In this document: piece after piece, positions 43,206 through 52,700 of the stretch
How the letters are laid out: each line of letters begins with the position of its first letter
Numbering within the stretch: position 1 is the first letter of the stretch
Source: an uncultured bacterium
GTDB lineage: Bacteria; Cyanobacteriota; Vampirovibrionia; Gastranaerophilales; Gastranaerophilaceae
Assembly: GCA_949283255.1 (NCBI GenBank)
Contig: CASDRS010000014.1
Location: 36,370-100,369 of the forward strand
Length of the DNA stretch: 64,000 nucleotides
Reading direction: 5' to 3'
Notes under the pieces: model-generated
What the model was told of the DNA's origin: nothing
Seen by the model: only the letters and a program-made list of their open reading frames with translations
Databases searched by the model: none
Translations under genes and position numbers: made by a program

Positions 43206-45686
43206 TTACTCCCTGAAAGAAATATCCGCATAAGCTTTTTGAAGCTTTTCTCTAACTGACTGCATATTTCTTTCTATAACATCATCAGTCAAAGTTGCAT
43301 TTTCGTCCAACATCTTTATTCTGAAAGCTAAACTCTTATAGCCTTTTTCAATATTTTCGCCCTGATAAACATCAAAAACTTCACTGCCTTGGAAAATATT
43401 TTGTTGAACACCACTTTTGATAACTCGTTGAATATCTTCAAAGCTTACATTTTCATTAATAACAAATGCCAAATCACGTCTAACTTCAGGGAACTGAGCG
43501 AGATGCTTAAATCTTGGAACAGTCTCTTTTACGATAGAAATAACAGCATCTAAATCAACTTTGAAAATAAATGCATCCTGATTTATTTTCATCTTATCCT
43601 TCAAGATAGGATGAATTTGACCAAAGTAACCGATAGTTGTAAGATTTTTGCCCAACAAACAAATAGCCGCGCTACGGTATGGGTGCATAATCTCATGAGA
43701 CTTAGCCAAATCTGATTTATCAAACGGTACAAACTTTATACGCTTTGTAACGCCTAATTCTTCAAACAAGCTTTCTAAAATTCCCTTTACTGTAAAGAAG
43801 TCAGGTTGAGTTTTAACTTGCCATTTAGAGTTTTCAACTTCACCTGATATAATTCCCTCAAGAACTTGAGTTTCTTTTACTCCGGAATGCTTTTCATCAG
43901 CAGCTGCAACTTTAAAATAAGTCTTGCCGATTTCATAAGCCCAGAGATTTTTTTGTCCGTTGTCGTAATTATATTTCAAACAGTTCAAAACGCTTACTGC
44001 AAGTGTCTGACGCAACATAGTACTTTCTTCACTTACAGGGTTGCAAACCTTAACAGCTTTTTCATCATCATAAGGAATCATATACTTATCCAAAAGCGGC
44101 TTACCAATAAGAGAAGTTGTAACAATCTCATTTAAGCCGGCTGATAACATAAGGTTGTGAACTTTTTTGATAATCTTTTCTTCAAGAGAAATGACAGGAG
44201 TTTGAGTCTTTTGAGGCAAAGTATTAGAAATCTTATCAAACCCGTTAATACGAGCAATTTCTTCAATCAAATCAATCTCTCTTGTAACGTCATAAGCTCT
44301 GAAAGACGGAACCAAAAATTTTGCCGCAGCAACGTTTCCGCCAAGTTTTTTAAATCCTAAATTAACAAGAATAGAATCACATCTTTCAGGTGCAATCTCA
44401 GTACCCAAAAGTCTCTTAATCTGTGCATAACGAAGTGTAATCTCGATAGGCTCAAGCTTATTAGACCCATCTTCAACAACTCCTTCAATTTCAGCATCAG
44501 CAAGCTCAACAAGAAGTTGCATTGCACGCATAAGAGCAGGTTTTACAGCTTCTATATCAACACCGCGCTCAAATCTTGCACAAGCCTCACTTCTATATCC
44601 GACACTTCTTGAACTTTTTCTGTTACAAGCAGGTGTAAAATATGCAGCCTCAAGAGCAATAGCTGTTGTGTTGTTATCGATTTCAGAATTCAAACCGCCA
44701 AACACACCGCCTAAACAAACAGGCTTGTCTTTTGTCGCAATTACAACAGTATCAGTTGTCATCTTGCGTTCTACTTCATCCAAAGTAACAAGAGTTTCGC
44801 CATCTTTTGCTCTTCTTACACAAAGATATCCATCCAACTTGTTCAAATCAAATGCGTGAAGAGGAATACCGTATTCCAACAAAACATAGTTAGTAATATC
44901 AACAACATTATTGATTGCACGAATACCTGATGAAATTAATCTTTTTTGCATCCAATCAGGAGAAGGTTTTATTTTAATATTCTTCAAAATCCCGAGTGAA
45001 TAATACTTGCAAACGTCCTTATCTAAAATTTCAACCTTAAATTTATCTGTTGACAAATCTCTGGTTGCTTCAAGAGGAGAAAATTTCAACGCTGTATTAA
45101 ACAAAGAACTTAACTCTCTTGCAACACCGATAACAGACATCTGGTCTCCGCGGTTTGTAGTCGGAGCAACATCAAGAATAGTATCTTTTTCAAAGCCCAA
45201 AACATCAACCAAATCTTGTCCGATTTTTACGTCAGGCAAAAATCTGTTTAAAATCAAAATCCCATCTTCTTCCTGATAATTTCTTTCAGAAACTCCAAGT
45301 TCATCAGCAGAACAAAGCATACCTTGAGATTCAACCCCTCTAATAACCGCAGGAGTAAGAGTAAACATCTCGCCTGTTTTTCTGTTAAGAACCTGACTTC
45401 CGACAGAAGCATAAGGAACAATCTGACCTTCCTTAATATTTTGAGCACCGCAAACCACAGTTTTCAAACCTGAACCTGTATTAACAGTTACCAAATGCAA
45501 ATGATCAGAATTTGGATGATTATCAATTTTTTCAATTTTTACTGTAATTATATTGGTAAATTTAGGCTTAACCTCTTCCATACCTTCAACTTCCAAACCG
45601 CTCATTGTAAGTTCATGAGCCAAACGTTCATCATCTATATTTGATAAATCTACAAATTCATTCAACCAATTAACTGATACTTGCAT
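43206..45686 (-). CDS. pheT: Phenylalanyl-tRNA synthetase beta subunit
   Basis: The 826-residue beta chain of the (alpha-beta)2 enzyme that charges tRNA-Phe. It shows the N-terminal tRNA-binding OB domain (HPNSDHLHLVTVNTGSG, VVCGAQNIKEGQIVPYA), the B3/B4 editing region (RAINNVVDITNYVLLEYGIPLHAFDL), the B5 region and the C-terminal anticodon-binding domain (FPEVRRDLAFVINENVSFEDI). Length is normal. The alpha-subunit gene pheS, commonly adjacent, is not present nearby. The secreted SH3-like gene follows almost without gap. Confidence 0.98.
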   Translation of the reverse strand: MQVSVNWLNEFVDLSNIDDERLAHELTMSGLEVEGMEEVKPKFTNIITVKIEKIDNHPNSDHLHLVTVNTGSGLKTVVCGAQNIKEGQIVPYASVGSQVLNRKTGEMFTLTPAVIRGVESQGMLCSADELGVSERNYQEEDGILILNRFLPDVKIGQDLVDVLGFEKDTILDVAPTTNRGDQMSVIGVARELSSLFNTALKFSPLEATRDLSTDKFKVEILDKDVCKYYSLGILKNIKIKPSPDWMQKRLISSGIRAINNVVDITNYVLLEYGIPLHAFDLNKLDGYLCVRRAKDGETLVTLDEVERKMTTDTVVIATKDKPVCLGGVFGGLNSEIDNNTTAIALEAAYFTPACNRKSSRSVGYRSEACARFERGVDIEAVKPALMRAMQLLVELADAEIEGVVEDGSNKLEPIEITLRYAQIKRLLGTEIAPERCDSILVNLGFKKLGGNVAAAKFLVPSFRAYDVTREIDLIEEIARINGFDKISNTLPQKTQTPVISLEEKIIKKVHNLMLSAGLNEIVTTSLIGKPLLDKYMIPYDDEKAVKVCNPVSEESTMLRQTLAVSVLNCLKYNYDNGQKNLWAYEIGKTYFKVAAADEKHSGVKETQVLEGIISGEVENSKWQVKTQPDFFTVKGILESLFEELGVTKRIKFVPFDKSDLAKSHEIMHPYRSAAICLLGKNLTTIGYFGQIHPILKDKMKINQDAFIFKVDLDAVISIVKETVPRFKHLAQFPEVRRDLAFVINENVSFEDIQRVIKSGVQQNIFQGSEVFDVYQGENIEKGYKSLAFRIKMLDENATLTDDVIERNMQSVREKLQKAYADISFRE

Positions 45687-45839
45687 TTAAATACTTCCCT
45701 CTTTCATTATCTACTATGTGCCTAAATATTATAACAAACACTATTCCTTGTAAACATTTTGTTACGTTTAAGCCAAAGAGTTTAAAGATTTTCAAACATT
45801 CAGCCGAATAATAAAATATCTAAAATTGTAGGAGGTATT

Positions 45840-47405
45840 ATGGGCAAAGATTTGATAGCAAGTTACAATGCTTACGTAAAGAAATATCCGCTATACACAA
45901 AAGATGCAATAGTTGATATGATGGTAAAAGATGGAGTCATTACCTCCGATATAGCAAAAAAAATAAAATCAGGAGTAAGTCTTTTTTTACTTCAAAAACC
46001 TACCTACAATACTAAAGCGTCTGAGGATTTTTCATTTGCCAAAACACTTGGAGCAACATTTTCTAAAACCAAACCAACGCCTAAAAGCAGTAGAAAAGCC
46101 CCAACTACAAAATTCAACAGGAACATAGAAAACACATATCAATCTAAAACACAAGGGGACTGCTGGCTCTTGTCTGATATAAATGCGATGAGACTTACCC
46201 CGTGGGGCAAACAACAAATCAAAAATGCGATTATTCCTGACGGCAAAGGCGGAGTAACCATAAAATTTCCGGGTTCACCAATTTCACAAAAGAACTTTCA
46301 CGTCTCCGAGAAAGAAATCGCCGCAGCGAAAGCAAGCGGACATTATTCTACAGGGGATGATGATATGATAGCACTCGAGCTTGCAACCGAAAAGTTAAGT
46401 AAGCAAATGGTTAAAAAGGGTATTGCAGAAAGAGTCGACGATTTTGATGAAATTATCGGGTACCCGTCATATCTAACAAATATCGTTATAGACAAAAATA
46501 ATATCGACAACAGATACATGTCAATATCAAAACTACTGACGGGAAGAGATAGAGTAGAAGTAGATTTTCTTGAGCAAGGCGAAAAAGCAGGGAATGTTTT
46601 AAAATATATTGCACAAAACCCGCAGAAAGTTGCAGGAGTATGCACTTTCAATCATTTTAAAGATATTTTTGGCTCAAGAGCCAAGGATGATCCTGTCCAC
46701 GGCAATCACGCCTACGCAATTAAGAAGATAGTTTACGGAAAAGAAGCTGTTGTCGTCGACCCGTATCACTCAAATAAAACCATAACAATCCCATGGAAAA
46801 AATTTGTAGAAGATTTGGAAACCGTATATATTGCAACAGATAACAATAATACTTTCAAAAACGTCAGAGCAACACTTCCGCCAAACCACGACAAAATAAG
46901 ACAAGCTAATTTTGAAGAAGGACAAAATCAGCTTAAAAAACTGGCAGCAAAACAGGCGGCAACACAAAATCGAATTAAAAACGAAGAAATTAACTTCGAA
47001 GTAAATAATATTTTAAGAAGCCTCAAACCGCTAAAAGGTGATATACAAAGCAACAAAGAGCGCTGGAGTCCAAACCTATATCTCAATTTTGATGATTACA
47101 AAACGGCAATGTCAAAAGTAAACAAAGATAACGTCGTCAAACTTTTAGAAAAATATCCGGATTTAATCCGCGACTTAGACGCATACAAATCAGGCTGGGG
47201 CCGAGGAGAAGACAAGAAAGAACTTATAGAGCCAATTATAACTGCACTGGCAAAACGTGCAGCCGAGATGAAAATTGATTCAAAAGAAGTTGAAGCTTTT
47301 AAGAAAAAGTGCATGAAAGAACTGGATGCAACTTTTTACACAGATGTAAGTATAATAATTTCTGAAGCAAGAAATATGTTAAAAACTCTTGGAGCAAAAA
47401 AATAA
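45840..47405 (+). CDS. Calpain-like (C2 family) cysteine protease
   Basis: A 521-residue protein with a papain-fold catalytic core of the calpain type: Cys108 in TQGDCWLLSDINAM, His290 in HGNHAYAIKKI, and Asn312 in VDPYHSNKT, in the order and context (Q-G-x-C-W, then H-A-Y, then an Asn-Lys turn) of calpains. The N-terminal 100 residues look like a linker with a Ser/Thr/Lys-rich stretch (about 75-90), and the C-terminal part (about 340-521) is helical and charged. No signal peptide or calcium-binding EF-hands are visible. It has a strong Shine-Dalgarno (TAGGAGG). Role unknown; it stands alone, with a terminator after it. Confidence 0.85.
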   Translation: MGKDLIASYNAYVKKYPLYTKDAIVDMMVKDGVITSDIAKKIKSGVSLFLLQKPTYNTKASEDFSFAKTLGATFSKTKPTPKSSRKAPTTKFNRNIENTYQSKTQGDCWLLSDINAMRLTPWGKQQIKNAIIPDGKGGVTIKFPGSPISQKNFHVSEKEIAAAKASGHYSTGDDDMIALELATEKLSKQMVKKGIAERVDDFDEIIGYPSYLTNIVIDKNNIDNRYMSISKLLTGRDRVEVDFLEQGEKAGNVLKYIAQNPQKVAGVCTFNHFKDIFGSRAKDDPVHGNHAYAIKKIVYGKEAVVVDPYHSNKTITIPWKKFVEDLETVYIATDNNNTFKNVRATLPPNHDKIRQANFEEGQNQLKKLAAKQAATQNRIKNEEINFEVNNILRSLKPLKGDIQSNKERWSPNLYLNFDDYKTAMSKVNKDNVVKLLEKYPDLIRDLDAYKSGWGRGEDKKELIEPIITALAKRAAEMKIDSKEVEAFKKKCMKELDATFYTDVSIIISEARNMLKTLGAKK

Positions 47406-47437
47406 TATATGCATTTTTTGAGGATTTATATAAGATA

Positions 47438-47467
47438 AAAAAGCCGTTAACTAACGGCTTTTTTTAT
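47438..47467 (+). terminator. Terminator after the calpain-like gene
   Basis: AAGCCGTTA (47441-47449) pairs with TAACGGCTT (47452-47460) with an A-tract before and a T-tract after, so it can work in both directions. On the minus strand the hairpin also contains the stop codon of the small ORF ending at 47447. Confidence 0.9.
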
Positions 47468-47605
47468 TTGGTTAGCTAGCCATCTTTTGAAATTTTCCGT
47501 ATTATCCACAACATTATAAGTGCATCTCAATTTATAGTCCTTTATAGAACTCATAAAGTGTTTTATACCCAAAATTAACAAATCGACATGAAGTATTGAA
47601 ATCAT
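47447..47605 (-). CDS. Possible 52-residue protein of unknown function
   Basis: An ATG at 47605 opens 52 codons ending in TAA inside the terminator hairpin. The product starts MISILHVDLLILGIKHFMSS, has a balanced, natural-looking composition, and ends FKRWLANQIKKAVS with an amphipathic helix. No clear Shine-Dalgarno is present (only GGG about 8 nt upstream), and I recognise no family, so it may be a short real gene, a fragment of a lost one, or chance. It occupies most of the 317-bp gap between the calpain-like gene and gltX. The rest of the gap (47606-47722) holds the gltX upstream region and nothing else that I can see. Confidence 0.35.
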   Translation of the reverse strand: MISILHVDLLILGIKHFMSSIKDYKLRCTYNVVDNTENFKRWLANQIKKAVS

Positions 47606-47722
47606 AACATGCCCATGTTACCCTAAGTAATGCAAGAGGATTTGTTTATTATTATTTTTATACCCTAGAAACACTCTTGCCCAAATATTTTTCAACTTAA
47701 ACTAAAAAAGAAAGAAGGAACT

Positions 47723-49201
47723 ATGTCAGAAGTCAGAGTGAGAATAGCACCGTCACCAAGCGGGAACTTACACATCGGGACAGCAAGAACAGCTTTGTTC
47801 AACTATTTATTTGCAAAGAAAAATAACGGCAAATTTGTTTTAAGAATTGAAGATACAGATGCTGAACGTACAAGTCAAGCATACATTGATAATATTTTTG
47901 ACAGCTTAAAAGCATTAGGACTTAACTGGGATGAAGGCCCTGATGTTGGTGGAGAATACGGACCATATACCCAATCAGAAAGGTTCGATATTTATCCTAA
48001 ATATGCACAAATTCTTTTAGATAAAGGTTTTGCTTATGAATGCTTCTGCACACCAGAAGAATTGGAAGCAGAAAAAGCTATCGCAACACAAAACAAAAAG
48101 CCATACGTATATACAAAAAGATGCGAACATTTGACAGAAGAAGAAAAGGAAAAATTCAGAAAAGAAGGCAGAAAACCTGCTATCAGATTTAATATTTCAA
48201 AAGCTCAAAGAGCATTCCATGATTCTTCTATATTGAAATTTAACGATATGGTAAAAGGTGAATTACATGTAGATACAGATCTTCTTGGAGATTTTGTAAT
48301 AATGAAATCAAACGGAACACCAACATATAACTTTGCAGTTGTAATTGATGATATGTTGATGAAGATTTCACACATTATCAGAGGTGAAGATCATATTTCA
48401 AACACATTCAAACAAATATTAATATACGAAGCTCTTGGAGCAGAAGTTCCTGAGTTCGGACACCTCGGAATGATTTTGGCACCTGACAGAAGTAAATTAT
48501 CAAAACGTCACGGAGCAACAGCAGTATCTGAATTTGTTGAAAAAGGATACTTGACAGAAGCTTTGATTAACTTCGTAGCATTGTTGGGCTGGTCACCATC
48601 AGACGGTGTTGAAATTAAGACTGTTGATGAAATTGCAAAAGATTTCAGAATACATGATGTTTCATCATCCAATTCAATTTTTGAATATGACAAATTAAAT
48701 TGGATGAACAGTCATTACATAAAGATGTTGGATATAGAAGATTTAAAAGAAAGATTAAAACCATATTTAACAAAATACGATTTATCGGAATTAAGTGACG
48801 CTCAATACACAAGAATGGTAGAAGTAACAAGGGAACCATTAACAATATTATCAGATATAACAGATGCAGTACCATACTTCTTTGGGGAGGATGTTGAAAT
48901 TGAGCCGAAAGCACAGACAGAAGTATTAGATACGGAGGTTGCACAGGATGTTTTGGAAGAGTTTGCACGACAAGCTCAGGGATGGGAATTTGAAGAAGAA
49001 AACCTACACCACAAGTTGGAAGTATTTAGAGGAGAATATAAAGAAAAAGGAATCAAGCCAAAAGTTACAATGTGGGCAATCAGAGCAGCGGTAACAGGCA
49101 GAACTTGTGGAGCTGATATGACAGCTATTCTAGCTATTCTTGGGAAAGAACGGACTTTGCATAGAGTAAGAAAAGCAATGAAACCGGCTGTAAAAAATTA
49201 A
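47723..49201 (+). CDS. gltX: Glutamyl-tRNA synthetase
   Basis: A 492-residue class I synthetase. The HIGH motif is HIGT at 17-20 in APSPSGNLHIGTARTALF, a Cys pair plus later Cys (ECFCTPEEL ... YTKRCEHL) forms the usual zinc-like region, and the KMSKS motif appears as KLSKR at 258-262 in DRSKLSKRHGA. The C-terminal helical domain reads the anticodon. AGAAGGAAC precedes the ATG. Whether it also charges tRNA-Gln (followed by GatCAB amidation) cannot be decided from this window. Confidence 0.97.
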   Translation: MSEVRVRIAPSPSGNLHIGTARTALFNYLFAKKNNGKFVLRIEDTDAERTSQAYIDNIFDSLKALGLNWDEGPDVGGEYGPYTQSERFDIYPKYAQILLDKGFAYECFCTPEELEAEKAIATQNKKPYVYTKRCEHLTEEEKEKFRKEGRKPAIRFNISKAQRAFHDSSILKFNDMVKGELHVDTDLLGDFVIMKSNGTPTYNFAVVIDDMLMKISHIIRGEDHISNTFKQILIYEALGAEVPEFGHLGMILAPDRSKLSKRHGATAVSEFVEKGYLTEALINFVALLGWSPSDGVEIKTVDEIAKDFRIHDVSSSNSIFEYDKLNWMNSHYIKMLDIEDLKERLKPYLTKYDLSELSDAQYTRMVEVTREPLTILSDITDAVPYFFGEDVEIEPKAQTEVLDTEVAQDVLEEFARQAQGWEFEEENLHHKLEVFRGEYKEKGIKPKVTMWAIRAAVTGRTCGADMTAILAILGKERTLHRVRKAMKPAVKN

Positions 49202-49230
49202 TTAAATTTAAAATTAATTTTAAATAAAAC

Positions 49231-49262
49231 AAAAAACACTGCATTAATTGCAGTGTTTTTTG
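49231..49262 (+). terminator. Terminator after gltX
   Basis: AAAAACACTGCA (49232-49243) pairs with TGCAGTGTTTTT (49249-49260); T-tract on the plus strand and A-tract on the left. Confidence 0.92.
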
Positions 49263-49293
49263 TTATTAATAACTACTTAAAATAAAAAGTCAT

Positions 49294-49326
49294 AAAAAAC
49301 ACTCTTTAAATAAAGAGTGTTTTTTC
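49294..49326 (-). terminator. Second terminator, for the winged-helix gene
   Basis: AAAAAACACTCTTTA pairs with TAAAGAGTGTTTTTT across 49294-49325. It lies 32 bp after the gltX terminator and 21 bp from the stop of the convergent gene, so each gene has its own, similarly built terminator; both can act on either strand. Confidence 0.88.
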
Positions 49327-49346
49327 TACGTTTAAACTTTTCAAAA

Positions 49347-49553
49347 CTACTTAAGGCTAACGCTAACAGAAGTACCCTTCTTAGAAATAGCAACTTTGTC
49401 TTCTCTTGCTAACCAGCCAAGACCTAAATCAGCAAAATTACCTTTCAAGTCTAAATCTTTTTTCATTTTAGAAAAAGTTGTTGTACCGTTGGCATTTAAA
49501 TAGTTATAAATTTCACCAGCAGATGCCCCGATTTGATCCAATAATTCTTGCAT
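49347..49553 (-). CDS. Small winged-helix protein (DUF2582-like)
   Basis: A 68-residue protein with the pattern of a short winged helix-turn-helix: three helices (LLDQIGASAGEIYNYLNAN, TTFSKMKKDLD, FADLGLGWLAREDKV) and a C-terminal beta wing (AISKKGTSVSVSLK). GLGWLAREDKV is typical of the DUF2582 family, found in anaerobes. DNA binding is assumed from the fold only. GGAGGTTGAA precedes the ATG. Confidence 0.75.
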   Translation of the reverse strand: MQELLDQIGASAGEIYNYLNANGTTTFSKMKKDLDLKGNFADLGLGWLAREDKVAISKKGTSVSVSLK

Positions 49554-49684
49554 TTCAACCTCCTACTTTCTTTGTATCTTATGCTACTTACTGATCTTTC
49601 AATGCTCTTATATTAGACTAAATTTCAGAAAAAAGCAATAGTATATAAGGATTAGTTTATTTGTATAAAATACACTTATTTTTA

Positions 49685-49706
49685 TGATAAAATACTACAA
49701 AAGGAG
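49685..49706 (+). promoter_or_regulatory. Promoter -10 and Shine-Dalgarno of the helicase gene
   Basis: TG-A-TAAAAT (49685-49693) predicts a start near 49700; AAGGAG (49701-49706) then lies 10 nt before the TTG start codon at 49717, giving a very short leader. Confidence 0.4.
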
Positions 49707-49716
49707 TATTGATTAA

Positions 49717-52700
49717 TTGATTATTGATGGAAGTGTAACATCAGACAAGACAAAGCTTTTAGTCGACAAATTTGTTCAACTTCTGAATAATGGAGTTGAT
49801 GCATCAAAAATTCTTGTGCTTGTACAGAACTCCAATTTAAAAAACAATTTTATTAACAAAACTTTAGAAAATCTTACCATTAACGCGTACGAGAAACTTC
49901 AAGTTTATTCATTTTCATCACTTGTATACAATGCGATTAATGATAACTGGGCATTTTTGGAAAACAAAAACCCATATCCAAATCCAAAAATTCTTCCTAA
50001 CCTTACAGGGTTAGAAGTTTCGCAATTCATTTTGAAAAACATCTTAAAAACTATACCATTTAAAGGTTACAATTCGAAAAAATCTCTGCTCCACCAATTA
50101 TTTAGAAGATATTCATTAATAGTACAAAACGATTTATCAGAAGATGAGATAGAACTTCGCACAAGAATTTTACAGGAAAGCTTTGACGAAGACGCTCATC
50201 AGGCATTAAAAAAATTGTTGAAAGAAACTTTAGCACTTAGAGATTTTGATTACCTGAGACAAATGCTTGTTTTCAAACACATTTATCAAAATACGGATTA
50301 TTTCAAAACCATAGAATATTTAATCTTAGATGACGGAGATGAAATTACACCTGCCTGCTTCAGTTTTTTAAAACATTTGCGACCTCAGCTCAAAGATTAT
50401 TATATAGCTTTTGACTCAAAAGGTGGAAGCCGAATGGGATATTTGAGCGCAGACAAAACAATCAACAATGAACTAAAAGAACTATTCAATGAACCGATTA
50501 TCACAATAGACACGACAACAAAATTAAAATTCGATGCACAACATTTATACAAAAACATAGTAGAAAATTCAAAAGAAAATCTGGAGAATTTCACGCTTCA
50601 ATCTCCATCAAGAAGATCAAAAATGATAGAGCTTGGCTGCAATAAAATAAACGAACTGATAAAAGACAACATATCGCCATCGTCAATTGCGATAATAACA
50701 CCGATAATTGATGATATGCTCAAATTCAGCTTAAAAGAAAACATTTCGGGGAATGTAAATTTCGTATACTTATCAGGGAGTGAAAAATTAATTCAAAACA
50801 GTTTTGTTTTATCAGCAATAACCATTTTAAAATTAAATACAAACTTACGGGACAAATTAACCTCATTTGATATTCGCCCGATTTTAACAGAGACACTCCA
50901 AATTCCGATAAAATATTGTCGGGAAATCTTAGATACATTTGATAAGACAAAAAACTTAATCCCATACGAGTTTGAAAATGACTCATATACACAACGCTAT
51001 TCTTCACTCCTTAAGATAATAACCAACGTCCTTAGCTCAAGCGAAAAATTATCAGAGCAAGTTTACGAAATATATTCAACACTTTTTGATATCACGGAAA
51101 AAGACACCGCGCAAATAACAAAATTTAATTTCTTCATAAAAGAACTTCAAGATTTTGAAAGCGTTTTTGGAGATGACCTAATAAACAACAAAGAAGAGAT
51201 AATCTTACAGATAGAAAACTCAATCATTGCAGAAAATCCATACACAACCCTTGAAATATCCCCTAACGATCTAATCGTAAGTACACCGCAAAAACTAATA
51301 GACAATCAAATAAAAACCAAATATCAAATATGGTTCGATACCTCAAGTAACGAATGGGTAAAATCAGATATAGGACCGCTTTATAACGCTTGGGTTTTCC
51401 AAAAGAGCTGGACGAAAGATGAATATACAATAGATGATAATATTGAATTAAGCAAAGAAAAAACCGCAAAAATTTTACGAAAACTTGCTCTTCTTGCAGA
51501 AGAAAAAATCTTTTCATACTCAAGTCTTTTTGACGGGAACGGAATAGAAAATTTCGGAGGAATAGAAGAATACATCCAAACAAAACAAGAAGAAAAATCC
51601 GAAGAAACAAAATCAAAAGCATTCAAGATTATCCCGAGAACTGATCAACAGCCTGTCCTTGAATACAAGAGAGGACGACTAGCAATATCAGCAGTTCCGG
51701 GTGCAGGGAAAACGACAATCCTTCTTGCATTAATTCTAAAACTTTTAGATAGAGGAATTTCGGCAGACAACATATTTGTCGTAACATACATGGAATCAGC
51801 CGCAAGAAACTTTAGAGAAAGAATAAAATCTGTAAGAGAAAATTCGACAGAACTTCCATACATAAGCACAATCCATGGATTAGCCTTAAGAATTTTAAAA
51901 GAAAACGAAAACTACGAAAGACTTGGCCTAACTTCAGATTTTGATATTTGCGACGACACCCAAAAATCAAAAATCATAAAAGAATCCGCTCAAAGATTTA
52001 AACTGGAAAAAACAGACCTTGAAGATTACACACGCGCAATATCTGTTTTCAAAATCGGTGGCGGACGGTTTGAAAATCTCGATAAAAAAAATCAAAAACT
52101 CATCAAATTTAAGCTATTTTTTGAACGGTACCAAAACATACTCAAAGAAAATAATCTTATAGATTATGACGACATTTTGATAAATTCAGTAAAACTACTT
52201 GAGGAAAATGATGATATAAGAGAATATTATCAAAACATTTGCGGCTATATTATAGAAGACGAAGCGCAGGATTCATCCTCTGTTCAGCAGCAACTAATCA
52301 ATATTCTAAGCGCAAAACACCAAAACCTGATAAGATGCGGAGATATAAACCAAGCGATAACTACAACATTTTCAAATGCCGATGTAAAAGGATTTCGAGA
52401 ATTTATAGAGAAAAATAATAAAGTTACAATGAATTGTTCTCAACGCTGTGCAAAAGGGGTATGGGAACTTGCAAACTTTGTTGTCAAAAACAGCCCTGAA
52501 AAAAATGCCTTCTATGATATAATGATGCAACCTGTCGAAGGGAAAAATCCAAAAGAAGAAAACAGCATTAAATTTGACATTTTTGAAAAAGCACAAGATG
52601 AACAAAACTTCATCTTACACGAAATAAGAAATATACTAAAGAAAAACCCAAAAGCCACAATAGGCATCCTTTTAAGATATAACAGCCAAGTAAATTTATG

